The position numbers and the translations under genes were made by a program. From the NCBI RefSeq assembly GCF_018224885.1, contig NZ_JAGTXB010000018.1, forward strand, positions 62,001 through 126,000: 64,000 bases of DNA. Direction: 5' to 3'. The DNA is from Chitinophaga hostae. Lineage in GTDB: Bacteria > Bacteroidota > Bacteroidia > Chitinophagales > Chitinophagaceae. Shown one piece after another: positions 17,017 through 25,474 of this stretch. Position 1 is the stretch's first letter. Every line of letters starts with the position of its first letter. The notes below the pieces were generated by a model that saw only the letters and a list, made by a program, of their open reading frames with translations, searched no databases and had not been told where the DNA came from.

Positions 17017-18678
17017 ATGAAAAACAAGTTGCATCTCCTGTTCGCAACCCTTGTTGCATTGTCTGTTGGCTGCTCAAAAAAAGAGGCTGCCACCCGCTTA
17101 CAGCCGCTCGACGGGAAAAAATCTGCCGTCAATGCGTTAGGCTCCCCCGTGGGCGATGTAGTCGGCAAAATCACGGTAGGTTACCAGGGCTGGTTTGCTG
17201 CCAACGGCGACGGCTCCCCCATTAATGCCTGGTGGCATTGGACACAAAACTGGGGCGCATCTCCCTCTTCCACGAATAATGGCATTAAGTCCTGGCCGGA
17301 CGTGCGGGATTACAGCAGTACCTATCAGACTGCCTGGGCAAATCTCAACAACGGACAACCGGCGAAGTTGTTTTCTTCCTTTAATGACCAAACCATTAAC
17401 ACGCACTTTTTGTGGATGCAGCAGAATGGGATAGATGCTGCGGCGCTGCAGCGTTTTAACCCCAACGGCTCGGAAGGTCCGGTGCGGGATGCCATCACGG
17501 CAAAAGTAAAAACGGCGGCCGAAAACTATGGCCGAAAATTCTACATCATGTATGATGTAAGCGGCTGGACCAACATGCAGTCGGAAATAAAAACAGATTG
17601 GACCAACAAAATGTCGGCCTATACTGCTTCTTCCGCCTACGCAAAACAAAACGGTAAACCGGTGGTATGCATCTGGGGCTTTGGTTTTAATGATAACAAC
17701 CATACCTGGTCGGCCGCAGTATGCCTGGATGTCATCAACTGGTTCAAAAACCAGGGCTGCTATGTGATCGGTGGCGTGCCTACTCACTGGCGTACCGAAA
17801 GCGATGATTCCAGACCCGGCTTCCTGGCCACGTATAGCGCGCTCAACATGATTTCCCCCTGGATGGTAGGTCGCATCGGTAATGTAAATGACGTAGATAA
17901 TTTCTACGCCAATGTGAACACACCGGACCAGGCGTATTGCAACAACAACGGTATCGACTATCAGCCCTGTGTGCTGCCGGGCGATTTACAGGAACATCAG
18001 CGCGCACACGGCGATTTTATGTGGCGGCAGTTTTACAATATGGTCAGAGTTGGCGCCCAGGGTATTTATATCTCTATGTTTGATGAATACAACGAAGGCA
18101 ACCAGATCGCAAAAACAGCCGAAAACCCATCCTTTATACCAGCCGGATCCAATTTTGTGACGCTGGATGAAGATGGCGTAGCATGCTCTGCTGATTACTA
18201 CCTGCGTTTAACCGCCGACGGCGGCAAAATGCTGAAAGGACAAATCGGGTTAACCGCTACACGGCCTACCCAACCGGTAGTAGGCGGCGGTACCGGCGCT
18301 CCTATCGGTCAAACTATTACGCTGAAAAGCGCTAATAACCTGTATGTATGCAGCGAAAATGCTACCCAGGCCATGAATGCCAACCGCACCGCGGTAGGCC
18401 CCTGGGAACAGTTTGTAGTAGTGAACGCAGGCAATGGTAAAATCGCCCTCCAGAATGGCGGTAAATATGTGTCCTCTGAAAACGGCGGCCAACCCATTAC
18501 CTGCAACCGCACCGCTATTGGCGGCTGGGAGCAGTTCGACTGGATCAGCAACGGGGACGGTACCATTTCGCTAAAAGGTAGTAACGGCAAATTTGTTTCC
18601 AGTGAAGGCGGTACACAGGCCATGACCTGCACCCGCACCACTGCCGGCGCTAACGAAAAGTTCCGGGTAAACCAGTAA
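17017..18678 (+). CDS. GH71/99-like lipoprotein with C-terminal beta-trefoil domain
   Basis: 553 aa. Lipobox LSVGC near residue 19 predicts a surface or periplasmic lipoprotein. Residues ~45-410 resemble the GH71/GH99-like barrel seen in endo-acting enzymes (KITVGYQGWF, then WHWTQNW, LFSSFNDQTINTHFLWMQQNGID, FDEYNEGNQI). The last ~130 residues are three repeats of a beta-trefoil (YVCSENATQAMNANRT, YVSSENGGQPITCNRT, FVSSEGGTQAMTCTRT), like fascin-type carbohydrate-binding domains. It likely binds and cleaves a glycan, but linkage and substrate are unknown. Confidence 0.8.
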   Translation: MKNKLHLLFATLVALSVGCSKKEAATRLQPLDGKKSAVNALGSPVGDVVGKITVGYQGWFAANGDGSPINAWWHWTQNWGASPSSTNNGIKSWPDVRDYSSTYQTAWANLNNGQPAKLFSSFNDQTINTHFLWMQQNGIDAAALQRFNPNGSEGPVRDAITAKVKTAAENYGRKFYIMYDVSGWTNMQSEIKTDWTNKMSAYTASSAYAKQNGKPVVCIWGFGFNDNNHTWSAAVCLDVINWFKNQGCYVIGGVPTHWRTESDDSRPGFLATYSALNMISPWMVGRIGNVNDVDNFYANVNTPDQAYCNNNGIDYQPCVLPGDLQEHQRAHGDFMWRQFYNMVRVGAQGIYISMFDEYNEGNQIAKTAENPSFIPAGSNFVTLDEDGVACSADYYLRLTADGGKMLKGQIGLTATRPTQPVVGGGTGAPIGQTITLKSANNLYVCSENATQAMNANRTAVGPWEQFVVVNAGNGKIALQNGGKYVSSENGGQPITCNRTAIGGWEQFDWISNGDGTISLKGSNGKFVSSEGGTQAMTCTRTTAGANEKFRVNQ

Positions 18679-18690
18679 GCTGATTTTTTC

Positions 18691-18756
18691 ATTTGATTAC
18701 CCGGGTAAGATGTGGGAACGCCGGGCTATCTGGACAAGCTACCCGGGTAATCAAAT
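18691..18756. terminator. Perfect 17-bp hairpin downstream of the GH71/99-like gene
   Basis: ATTTGATTACCCGGGTA (18691-18707) pairs perfectly with 18740-18756 around a 32-nt loop, followed by an A-rich run on the plus strand. The arm itself contains the palindrome TACCCGGGTA. It probably terminates or stabilises the upstream mRNA, although the loop is long and the classic T-run is missing on the plus strand. Confidence 0.6.
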
Positions 18757-18769
18757 AAAAAAATAATAT

Positions 18770-18777
18770 TACTTTTG
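18770..18777 (+). promoter_or_regulatory. Candidate -7 box for the glycosyltransferase
   Basis: TACTTTTG matches the Bacteroidota TAnnTTTG -7 consensus exactly and lies 27 nt before the glycosyltransferase ATG. No good -33 TTTG is seen upstream. Confidence 0.45.
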
Positions 18778-18804
18778 GCCGGATATATCAATATATAACA
18801 TCGA

Positions 18805-19539
18805 ATGAACGACAGATCCGGCGAAGTTTTAGTGAGTATTGTTATTGCTACCTATAATGCAGCGCTTCACCTGGAAGCATGCCTGCAATCCGTTTCAGCA
18901 CAAACTGCTGCAGGTATAGAAGTGGTGTTGGTAGACGGAGGCAGCACGGACCATACCCTGGAAATAATGAAAGCATCGGGGCTTCCCCTGTTGCAATGGG
19001 TAAGCGAACCTGATAAAGGCATTTACGACGCGCTGAATAAAGGCGTTCGTATGGCCCGTGGTAAATATGTTTACTTCCTCGGAGCAGACGACCGCCTGCT
19101 GCCGGGTTTCAGCGATCTGCTGGCACAGGCAAAAGATGATCATACCGTTTATTATGGCGATAGTGAAGGATACAGCGATAAAGGAGAAGTACCTTATATC
19201 CTGATGAAAGGAAGCTTCAGCCAATACCGGCTCGCCAAATTATGTATGAACCACCAATCCATTATTTATCCGAAAACAGTTTTTGAAAAATATACCTATA
19301 ACCTCCGCTATAAAGTGTTTGCAGATTGGGCGCTGAACTTGTTGTTGTGGGGAGACCATAGTTTCAGGAAGCAACACTATCCTGTCAGCATCGTGCTGTA
19401 TAATTTATCGGGTTTTTCATTTGATACCAGGGACCCGTTGTTTGAGCAGGACAGGTTGCAGCTGATCCGTAAGGGTATGGGCTGGTGGATGTATATGCGG
19501 ATACGGTTAAAAGACTTCAAGAAAAAGATGGCAAAGTGA
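18805..19539 (+). CDS. Glycosyltransferase family 2
   Basis: 244 aa, no signal peptide. The GT-A fold nucleotide-binding segment is VSIVIATYNAALHLEACLQS, VLVDGGSTDHTLEIM follows, and LGADDRLLPG carries the DXD-like metal site. Length and motifs fit small GT2 enzymes such as WcaA-like transferases. It is a single gene, not in a polysaccharide cluster, so donor and acceptor are unknown. A bidirectional terminator separates it from the convergent lactonase gene. Confidence 0.85.
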   Translation: MNDRSGEVLVSIVIATYNAALHLEACLQSVSAQTAAGIEVVLVDGGSTDHTLEIMKASGLPLLQWVSEPDKGIYDALNKGVRMARGKYVYFLGADDRLLPGFSDLLAQAKDDHTVYYGDSEGYSDKGEVPYILMKGSFSQYRLAKLCMNHQSIIYPKTVFEKYTYNLRYKVFADWALNLLLWGDHSFRKQHYPVSIVLYNLSGFSFDTRDPLFEQDRLQLIRKGMGWWMYMRIRLKDFKKKMAK

Positions 19540-19580
19540 AGATGACAGGGCGCCGGAGTAACAGCGCCCTGTCATCTTTT
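19539..19580. terminator. Bidirectional terminator
   Basis: AAGATGACAGGGCGC (19539-19553) pairs with GCGCCCTGTCATCTT (from 19564), then a T-run. A-rich sequence on the left gives a T-run on the minus strand too. It serves the convergent glycosyltransferase and lactonase genes. Confidence 0.9.
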
Positions 19581-19583
19581 TAT

Positions 19584-20717
19584 TTATTTACCATACTCCC
19601 TGATCTGCAGCGAAGAAGGATTCAGTAGTTTTATTTCAGTGCCTGTAGCGGTTAACAATCCTGTTTGCTGATTCCGTTTAAACACCACCACATTGCCTGA
19701 CCGCTGGTTGGCCACCAGGAGAAATTTACCGGTAGGATCGATCGCAAAATTCCGGGGATGTATGCCCCGACTAGGCTCCTGCCCTATCTTTTTTAAAGTA
19801 CCGTTCTTTTGATCAATGGCATAAATAAAAATCATATTGGCATCTTCCCGGGTAGAGGCATATAAAAATTTTCCATCGGGAGAGATGTGAATATCAGCGG
19901 CATTATAATCTTCCGCAGGCGCCTCCAGGTGGGCGCTGATCCGCTGTATGCGATCCAGTTTACCCGCATGGTATTTATAGCTGGCTACCATGCCGCCCAT
20001 TTCTTCTATACAATAGGCATATGGCAGTTTAGGATGAAAAATAATATGCCGGGGACCGCTGCCGGGAACCGTAGGCGTAAAGGGCGGTGCAGCCGGTTGT
20101 AATGGCTCCGTTGCATTAGCTGCAAGTTTATATCCGCGGATCTTATCTGCGCCCAGGTCCGGGAAAAAAGCGTACTGCGCATCCGGAGAAAATACGGCGG
20201 CGTGAACATGAGAGCTGGCTTGTCTTTTCAGCACACTGCTGTCCCGGAAGCTGATCACTTGCTTAGCCGGAGCAATCTGCCCGTTGGGTTCCAGCGGAAA
20301 TATAGATAAGCTGCCACCGGAGTAGTTAGCGCAGATCAGCCATTTCCCATCTTTATCAGTACCCACATAAGCGGGATTATCGCCTCCGCTGTTCTGACGG
20401 CTTAATAAGGTCAGCGTGGCGTTCACACTATCAAATGCGAGGCTGCTCACACCACCTACATTAGGCGTTTGCGCCTCCGAGCAGGTGTAAATATATTTGC
20501 CGTTGGGCGATATGGTGAGAAAGGATGGATTAAGCACGCCTTTCAATGCATAAGCAGGCTGCAACGCACCGGTTTGATAATCGAAGCGGTAGAGGTACAC
20601 ACCGTCTTTATCCTTATCACGGTTATAACTGCCTATAAAAAGATAATACTGCTGGGCATTTGCCAGGAAGCTGCTGAACAGCGCTATCAAAGCGAGACTG
20701 GTAAATTTAAGACGCAA
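19584..20717 (-). CDS. Lactonase family protein, 6-phosphogluconolactonase-like beta-propeller
   Basis: 377 aa with a signal peptide (MRLKFTSLALIALFSSFLANA). It shows the repeating seven-bladed propeller pattern of the YbhE/Pgl family (FLTISPNGKYIYTCSE, HAAVFSPDAQYAFFPDLGADKI, PRHIIFHPKLPYAYCIEE, DIHISPDGKFLYASTRE, PRNFAIDPTGKFLLVANQRSG). Cytoplasmic relatives hydrolyse 6-phosphogluconolactone. Export suggests a different lactone or a binding role. It is tempting to link it to the missing fucono-lactone step, but it is 10 kb from the fucose operon and lacks the shared operator. Confidence 0.85.
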   Translation of the reverse strand: MRLKFTSLALIALFSSFLANAQQYYLFIGSYNRDKDKDGVYLYRFDYQTGALQPAYALKGVLNPSFLTISPNGKYIYTCSEAQTPNVGGVSSLAFDSVNATLTLLSRQNSGGDNPAYVGTDKDGKWLICANYSGGSLSIFPLEPNGQIAPAKQVISFRDSSVLKRQASSHVHAAVFSPDAQYAFFPDLGADKIRGYKLAANATEPLQPAAPPFTPTVPGSGPRHIIFHPKLPYAYCIEEMGGMVASYKYHAGKLDRIQRISAHLEAPAEDYNAADIHISPDGKFLYASTREDANMIFIYAIDQKNGTLKKIGQEPSRGIHPRNFAIDPTGKFLLVANQRSGNVVVFKRNQQTGLLTATGTEIKLLNPSSLQIREYGK

Positions 20718-20770
20718 CGGATAAAGATTTAAACGTGAAACAGACTACAAGATAATCATCTCCCGAAAAA

Positions 20771-20800
20771 ATAATAATAGACAAATTTGTCTATTATTAT
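20771..20800. promoter_or_regulatory. TetR operator O1, 30-bp perfect palindrome
   Basis: Fifteen bases on each side of the centre at 20785/20786 are perfectly complementary. The core TAGACAAATTTGTCTA recurs at 21430-21445. It overlaps a TTTG (20786-20789) that lies 20 nt before the -7-like TAACTTTA (20810-20817), so binding would cover the -33 box of the regulator's own promoter. Confidence 0.85.
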
Positions 20801-20809
20801 TTTTCCATG

Positions 20810-20817
20810 TAACTTTA
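20810..20817 (+). promoter_or_regulatory. Candidate -7 box of the TetR gene
   Basis: TAACTTTA is one base from TAnnTTTG and lies 7 nt before the ATG at 20825, implying a very short leader. A TTTG 20 nt upstream lies inside operator O1. Confidence 0.45.
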
Positions 20818-20824
20818 GGTTGTT

Positions 20825-21385
20825 ATGGCAAGACCAGGTAATCCAAAAGAAAAGATATTGGCTACGGCGGCCCGGCTGTTTTACGAACAGGGTTATAACG
20901 CTACGGGCATCAACCAGGTGCTGGAAGAGGCGGGGGTAGCGAAAGCCAGCTTATACAGTCACTTCGGTTCCAAGGACGAACTGGGCCTCGCCTATTTGCA
21001 GGAAGCCAGGGCACAATGGTTTGCAGCCATTATGGACATGGTAGATAAAAAAACGCTGCCGGCAGAACGTTTGCTGGCAGCATTCGATTTCCTGGAGCGT
21101 CAGTTGCCGCAGCAGCAGTTCAAAGGTTGCCGGTTTATTAATATGCTGGCGGAAATCGGCGATAATCAACCTGCCATGCAGCAACAGGTGCTGGAGCATA
21201 AAAGAAAACTGAGACGTTACCTGCAACAGCTGCTCACCGCTATTCCCGGGCAAACAGATCCCTCGCTGGCCGATACGGTGTACCTGTTATTTGAAGGCGC
21301 TATTGTGGAGAGTAAAGTGTATAAAGATACCTGGCCGGTAAAAGCCGCGAAGAAAACCGTAAAACGGTTGATAGCAACAACCTGA
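20825..21385 (+). CDS. TetR/AcrR family repressor
   Basis: 186 aa. The N-terminal helix-turn-helix is typical: ILATAARLFYEQGYNATGINQVLEEAGVAKASLYSHFGSKDELGLAYL. The C-terminal ligand domain resembles the TetR_C group seen beside redox and AhpD-like genes. It is first in a run with the AhpD-like gene and the DUF302 gene. Identical palindromic operators precede both its own gene and the AhpD-like gene, so autoregulation plus repression of the downstream pair is inferred. The inducer could be an oxidant or electrophile, but this is not shown. Confidence 0.9.
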   Translation: MARPGNPKEKILATAARLFYEQGYNATGINQVLEEAGVAKASLYSHFGSKDELGLAYLQEARAQWFAAIMDMVDKKTLPAERLLAAFDFLERQLPQQQFKGCRFINMLAEIGDNQPAMQQQVLEHKRKLRRYLQQLLTAIPGQTDPSLADTVYLLFEGAIVESKVYKDTWPVKAAKKTVKRLIATT

Positions 21386-21429
21386 TTTTTTTATATGCCC
21401 GTTCTGCGGGCTATTTTTTCACCTTATTA

Positions 21430-21445
21430 TAGACAAATTTGTCTA
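21430..21445. promoter_or_regulatory. TetR operator O2
   Basis: TAGACAAATTTGTCTA, a 16-bp perfect palindrome identical to the core of O1, lies 19 nt before the AhpD-like ATG and upstream of a possible -7 box TAAATTTA (21450-21457). It sits where a repressor would block the promoter. Confidence 0.85.
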
Positions 21446-21464
21446 CAATTAAATTTAACAACAA

Positions 21465-22028
21465 ATGAGTACAATTACAGCACTTTCCCTGACAGACGCT
21501 CCTGCTACCGCACGCCCGGTACTGGAACAGGTAAACCGTATGCTGGGCCGCGTGCCCAATATGTATGGCGTAATGGCCCATTCACCTGCCGTACTGGAAG
21601 CCTATGTACAATTCAGCAATGCACTCCGCAGGGGAAGTTTGGGCGCCCCTATGGCAGAACGTATTGCCCTGGCAGCAGCCGAATATAACGGTTGCAGCTA
21701 TTGCCTGTCGGCCCACAGCCACCTCGGCGCCAAAGCCGGCTTATCTTCCACCGACCTGCTGGAAGCCCGCAACATGCAGGCTACCGATGAAAAAATCAAT
21801 GCAGGGTTGCAGTTTACAAAACAACTGCTGGCAGCACCGCAAAGTTTATCGCCCAACGACGTGCAAACGCTTCGTGATGCGGGGTATACAGATGGTGAAA
21901 CGCTGGAAATTATTGCCAACGTAGTCAGAAATATTTTTACCAACTACCTCAATGTCGTGGCCGGCACTGAAGTAGACTGGCCCGTAATAGTTAAACCTTT
22001 ACAATCCGTTCCCGATGAAAGCAGATAA
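21465..22028 (+). CDS. Carboxymuconolactone decarboxylase / AhpD-like peroxidase-related protein
   Basis: 187 aa. The CMD/AhpD redox motif is EYNGCSYCLSAHSHLGAKAG: Cys-x-x-Cys with a conserved His. The preceding MLGRVPNMYGVMAHSPAVLEAYV is typical of alkylhydroperoxidase-like CMD proteins. Such proteins usually act in the cytoplasm in peroxide or thiol chemistry. The own operator O2 and the following DUF302 gene (14-bp overlap if it starts at 22015) suggest a small TetR-controlled stress operon. Confidence 0.85.
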   Translation: MSTITALSLTDAPATARPVLEQVNRMLGRVPNMYGVMAHSPAVLEAYVQFSNALRRGSLGAPMAERIALAAAEYNGCSYCLSAHSHLGAKAGLSSTDLLEARNMQATDEKINAGLQFTKQLLAAPQSLSPNDVQTLRDAGYTDGETLEIIANVVRNIFTNYLNVVAGTEVDWPVIVKPLQSVPDESR

Positions 22029-22404
22029 AATGTCTATACTGATAAACCAGCCGTTCGAGCAGGTTCTCTCCGGTGCCAGGGCAGCTATCGCGAAAAATGA
22101 TCTCCTGCTGCTGCATGAAATCAATCCGCAGGCCATCTTAGCCACGCATCAGATCATAACAGGTAAAATCAGGCAATTGCTGTTCTTTCACCCGGTGTAT
22201 ATGAAACAGTTGCTGGACAACGATCCTTCCGCGGTGATTGAAGTGCCGCTTAAACTGGTATTGCGGGAAACGGAAACAGGCGCTACAATGGTGAGTTATT
22301 ATGACCCCGCACGCCACCTGGAGGGATATAATGGATTAGCCGCATTAGCAGAAACGCTGACCGGTAAAATGGAACAGGTGATAGCCTTATTGTTGCGCAC
22401 GTAA
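22015..22404 (+). CDS. DUF302 domain protein
   Basis: 129 aa if it starts at 22015, 124 aa from the ATG at 22030. Both are close to the AhpD-like stop (22028) and neither has a clear Shine-Dalgarno, so the start is open. The fold resembles DUF302: LLLLHEINPQAIL, QLLFFHPVYMKQLLDNDPSAV, LKLVLRE and TMVSYYDPARHL. It has no signal peptide. DUF302 proteins often accompany redox or metal genes without a settled role, and the operon here fits that pattern. Confidence 0.75.
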   Translation: MKADKMSILINQPFEQVLSGARAAIAKNDLLLLHEINPQAILATHQIITGKIRQLLFFHPVYMKQLLDNDPSAVIEVPLKLVLRETETGATMVSYYDPARHLEGYNGLAALAETLTGKMEQVIALLLRT

Positions 22405-22439
22405 GGGCAATTTTGCGCATATAACAGCAACGGATATAC

Positions 22440-23336
22440 TTAATTTACCGGTAACGGAGCCGCTTCTGTTTTGCGGTTAAATGCCGAACAATTTACCCCC
22501 GTATTCAGTTTAAAGAAACGGCTGAAATGTGCGGCACTGGTAAATCCCAGGTCATCCGCAATTTCCTTGGCCGATTTGCCGGTATAGTATAAACAGCGTT
22601 TGGCTTCCAGGATAATCCTTTGTTGTATAAGTTTGGAGGGAGATGGAAAATGACACATACCAAAAATGTTCGTCAGTGTTTTAGGCGATTTGTTTAGTGC
22701 CGCTGCGTAGAACTGCACTTCGTGTTGGGTGCGGAAATTACATTCCAGCAGCAGGTTAAATTTTCGGATCAGGTCCATCCTGCTGTCGGACAGGTCGCGG
22801 CAATTGCCGGATTGTTTTTTTGCGATACGTGTAATTTTAATAATCAGCCGCTTCAACAGCGTGCGTAACATTTCACCCTGCATTTTATCTTGCACCTGCA
22901 TGTCTTCGAGACAAAGTTGTTGAATGGTACCGATACCCTCCAGATCGTGATGTGCCAGCGGTATAAAAAGCGGATGCGCAATGCCATAAAATAAAAATCC
23001 TACGCAGCCCACTTCCGCATCGTGATCAGCAATACAGTAAAACTCCCGGTTAAACTGCCATGCAACAAGGTTCTCCGGCTCCTGGAAACGGAAATGCTGG
23101 TTGGCTACCAGCGGCAATATCATGTTGCCCGGAAACGGGTATTCAATTTCATCTACCACCACCAGTTGCGCAGGACCGGGGTTAAACACAATGGTATTGG
23201 TAGTTGCCGGCTTACTGTTCAGCATACCGCTCCCCCCGAGTGATGCTTCTGCCATCGACAAACTAAATTTTCCTTGTGTAATGCTATCCTCAAACTCCCA
23301 TTTCATTTGCAACCAGTTAAACCCGGTCCGTCGCAT
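22440..23336 (-). CDS. AraC family regulator, partner of the spondin lipoprotein
   Basis: 298 aa. The N-terminus is a cupin-like sensor (FNPGPAQLVVVDEIEYPFPGNMIL). The C-terminal HTH pair is SPSKLIQQRIILEAKR with AKEIADDLGFTSAAHFSRFFK, then NTGVNCSAFN. It follows the spondin gene by 24 bp on the same strand, so the two are probably one transcript. The TACTTCCCGA repeats 79 bp upstream of the spondin ATG would then be its operator and make the unit self-regulated. Confidence 0.88.
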   Translation of the reverse strand: MRRTGFNWLQMKWEFEDSITQGKFSLSMAEASLGGSGMLNSKPATTNTIVFNPGPAQLVVVDEIEYPFPGNMILPLVANQHFRFQEPENLVAWQFNREFYCIADHDAEVGCVGFLFYGIAHPLFIPLAHHDLEGIGTIQQLCLEDMQVQDKMQGEMLRTLLKRLIIKITRIAKKQSGNCRDLSDSRMDLIRKFNLLLECNFRTQHEVQFYAAALNKSPKTLTNIFGMCHFPSPSKLIQQRIILEAKRCLYYTGKSAKEIADDLGFTSAAHFSRFFKLNTGVNCSAFNRKTEAAPLPVN

Positions 23337-23360
23337 TAGCTGCGGCAGACCGGGTATTGT

Positions 23361-24659
23361 TTATTGAAGTGTTACCCTGATCATTTCAGCAACCGGGGGC
23401 AACGTAGTATATCCGTTAGGGTTAGGAACCGGCGCAATCGGTTTGTTTTCAAACAGCGGCGTTCCTGCCAGGTTAAACTGGGTGATACCCGCGCCCGGGA
23501 ACTGATTAATGGCAGTCCCGTCGTCGTACAATGCTATGCTGCCGGAAATATCACCTTTAGTGCCGGCATCTGTACCATTACCGGTGGATGCAAAAAACCA
23601 ATCATTTGAAAATCCATACATCGTGGCCACCGCTATACGGTCGCCATTTTGTACCGTAATATCCTGGCTTACCATGCCGCCCTTCTGACCATCGATCACC
23701 GGGAGCAATACTTTGGATGATGGCGCCGGCAACACATACACTGCTTTTACACCGGCCTTGTTTTTCAGGAATGCTGCAAGGGTATCTGCATTGCCCTGTT
23801 GCGCCAATAGTTTCAGGCCTTCGCCACGATCATTTTCACCGCTTTTGTAGATGGGATTGTCTATGCCGTTATAAATCACTACCAGTACCGGCGACAATGG
23901 GGTAAAGATCCCGGTGATTCCTTGTATATAACTGCCAAGCATGGTGTTGTCGCCTGCTTCCGCAATAGCGGTCAGCCCGTTTGCTGTTACAGCGCCTTCT
24001 TTAAACAACGGCGACGGAGCCAGCAGTTGGCCGCCGGCGATATAAGATACAGCCCAAACACCCGGACTGATGGGCGTTTCATTTGCCGTGCCACCGGAAA
24101 TATTTTTCAGTGTAAGCGTAAACATGGAGTTACCGTTATACTTCAGCGTAGCGCTGAGCAGCTGCGAAGCAGAAAGGTAATGGTTTCCCTGTGCATCTGC
24201 ACCTTTTACCTCAGCAATCGGCCCTGCGTTCGCGGTTCCCGGATGCACCACCGTTTTACCCGGCGCCTGGTTAATTCGCGTACCATTGTCCCACAGCTTT
24301 ACCTGTGGCGATACATCTCCCTCTACCGGCATGCCCTTTTCATCATACAACATGATACCGGGATTAGCCGGCGCAAAGAACAGGTCGTTGGACCATCCGT
24401 ACATGGAAGCAAAAGTAATGGTCTCACCTTTGGCGGCGGAGAACTGTATGTTAACCGATTCCCCGGGAAAGATAATGGGTGTGTTAGTGCCTTTATAAGT
24501 CCCGGATTGCACCAGTGGCTTCGAATTCAACACGTTCTCTACCGTAATAGTACTTTTATGTCCGGGAGGCATATTGTTATCATCTTTATGACAGGCAGCA
24601 AATGCCAGGGGTAACAGTGCGATTGCAGGTAAATGAATCGCTTTCTTCCATCGTTGCAT
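23361..24659 (-). CDS. Double spondin-domain lipoprotein
   Basis: 432 aa from ATG 24659. The frame opens upstream, but this start gives a clean lipoprotein signal with lipobox LAFAAC. Two spondin_N-like domains follow (~residues 30-215 and ~230-430), each with an ASMYGWSNDLFFAP-type motif (second copy ATMYGFSNDWFFAS) and an LYDDGTAINQFPG-type stretch. In eukaryotes such domains are in adhesive extracellular proteins. Bacterial ones are of unknown function, possibly in adhesion or matrix binding. It forms a predicted unit with the AraC gene just downstream. Confidence 0.8.
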   Translation of the reverse strand: MQRWKKAIHLPAIALLPLAFAACHKDDNNMPPGHKSTITVENVLNSKPLVQSGTYKGTNTPIIFPGESVNIQFSAAKGETITFASMYGWSNDLFFAPANPGIMLYDEKGMPVEGDVSPQVKLWDNGTRINQAPGKTVVHPGTANAGPIAEVKGADAQGNHYLSASQLLSATLKYNGNSMFTLTLKNISGGTANETPISPGVWAVSYIAGGQLLAPSPLFKEGAVTANGLTAIAEAGDNTMLGSYIQGITGIFTPLSPVLVVIYNGIDNPIYKSGENDRGEGLKLLAQQGNADTLAAFLKNKAGVKAVYVLPAPSSKVLLPVIDGQKGGMVSQDITVQNGDRIAVATMYGFSNDWFFASTGNGTDAGTKGDISGSIALYDDGTAINQFPGAGITQFNLAGTPLFENKPIAPVPNPNGYTTLPPVAEMIRVTLQ

Positions 24660-24737
24660 ATGAACATTTTTTGTGTGCAGGAAATCAATTTTCAACACTA
24701 CAAAGGTATCCGGGGCATCCTCCATCATCAATGACGG

Positions 24738-24768
24738 TACTTCCCGATTAGTTGACAATACTTCCCGA
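24738..24768. promoter_or_regulatory. Predicted AraC-type operator of the spondin/AraC unit
   Basis: TACTTCCCGA occurs at 24738 and 24759, identical over ten bases and exactly 21 bp apart, 79-109 bp upstream of the spondin ATG (24659). The half-site differs from those at the fucose and ABC loci, as expected if each AraC protein has its own specificity. Confidence 0.7.
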
Positions 24769-24813
24769 CAACAGCACCTCTTGTTTCCTGCTTATTAGTC
24801 GTAATATCTCCTG

Positions 24814-24849
24814 CATCCTTACAAATATTTCCGTTTTTTTGTAAGGATG
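24814..24849. other. 12-bp perfect dyad between the spondin and msrB genes
   Basis: CATCCTTACAAA (24814-24825) pairs with TTTGTAAGGATG (24838-24849) around 12 nt. It lies in the divergent promoter region, with TATTAGT copies on both sides. It could be a repressor site for either gene, or a hairpin in the msrB leader. Confidence 0.45.
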
Positions 24850-24933
24850 TCCTGTTTGCCCCGTCTATTAGTAAGAGAGGTACATACGGATATAAAGCCG
24901 TAATTTTAGGTAGACTTACTAATTAAAGAAAAG

Positions 24934-25449
24934 ATGAAACCATTATTTCTTTTAACACTGATGCTGGTCACCCAGATTGCCTGTCATAGCCAGACAGGCA
25001 GCAAGGAAACGCCGGTTAAAAATCCCTACTACTCCAGAACGGATACGCGGAAGCTGCATATTACCAATGCAGAGTGGAAGCGGGTATTGCCGCCCGATCT
25101 GTACGCAGTAGCCAGGGAAAGCGCCACCGAAAGGGCGTTTACGGGCAAGTACTGGGATACCGATGTAAAAGGCAGTTATTACTGCGCGGTATGTGGCAAC
25201 CCGTTGTTCAGGTCCGATGCCAAGTTTGCCAGCAGCTGCGGCTGGCCCAGTTTTTTTGAGCCCTTAAAAGCCAACAGCGTTATTTATAAAGAAGATAATT
25301 CTTTAGGCATGCAGCGCACAGAAGTGATCTGCGAACGTTGCGGATCGCACCTGGGGCATATTTTCGACGATGGTCCCCCTCCTACGCACAAAAGATTTTG
25401 CATGAACTCTGTGTCGCTGGATTTTGAACCCGATCCGGGCGCGCACTAG
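24934..25449 (+). CDS. msrB: Peptide-methionine (R)-S-oxide reductase, MsrB
   Basis: 171 aa with a lipobox-like MLVTQIAC near residue 17, so probably periplasmic or outer-membrane anchored. Zinc ligands are two CxxC pairs (CAVCGNP, CERCGSH). The catalytic cysteine is Cys156 in KRFCMNSVSLDF. The central CGWPSFFEPL and LGHIFDDGPPPTHKR segments fit MsrB well. It reduces the R-sulfoxide of methionine in oxidised proteins. Single gene, divergent from the spondin unit. Confidence 0.93.
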   Translation: MKPLFLLTLMLVTQIACHSQTGSKETPVKNPYYSRTDTRKLHITNAEWKRVLPPDLYAVARESATERAFTGKYWDTDVKGSYYCAVCGNPLFRSDAKFASSCGWPSFFEPLKANSVIYKEDNSLGMQRTEVICERCGSHLGHIFDDGPPPTHKRFCMNSVSLDFEPDPGAH

Positions 25450-25474
25450 CGATCATTGCTAACAATGCTGCATC

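Noticed and set aside
19584..20717. Lactonase as part of the fucose regulon
   Set aside because: No TTGACTT repeat upstream, separate strand context and distance; left as speculation in a finding.
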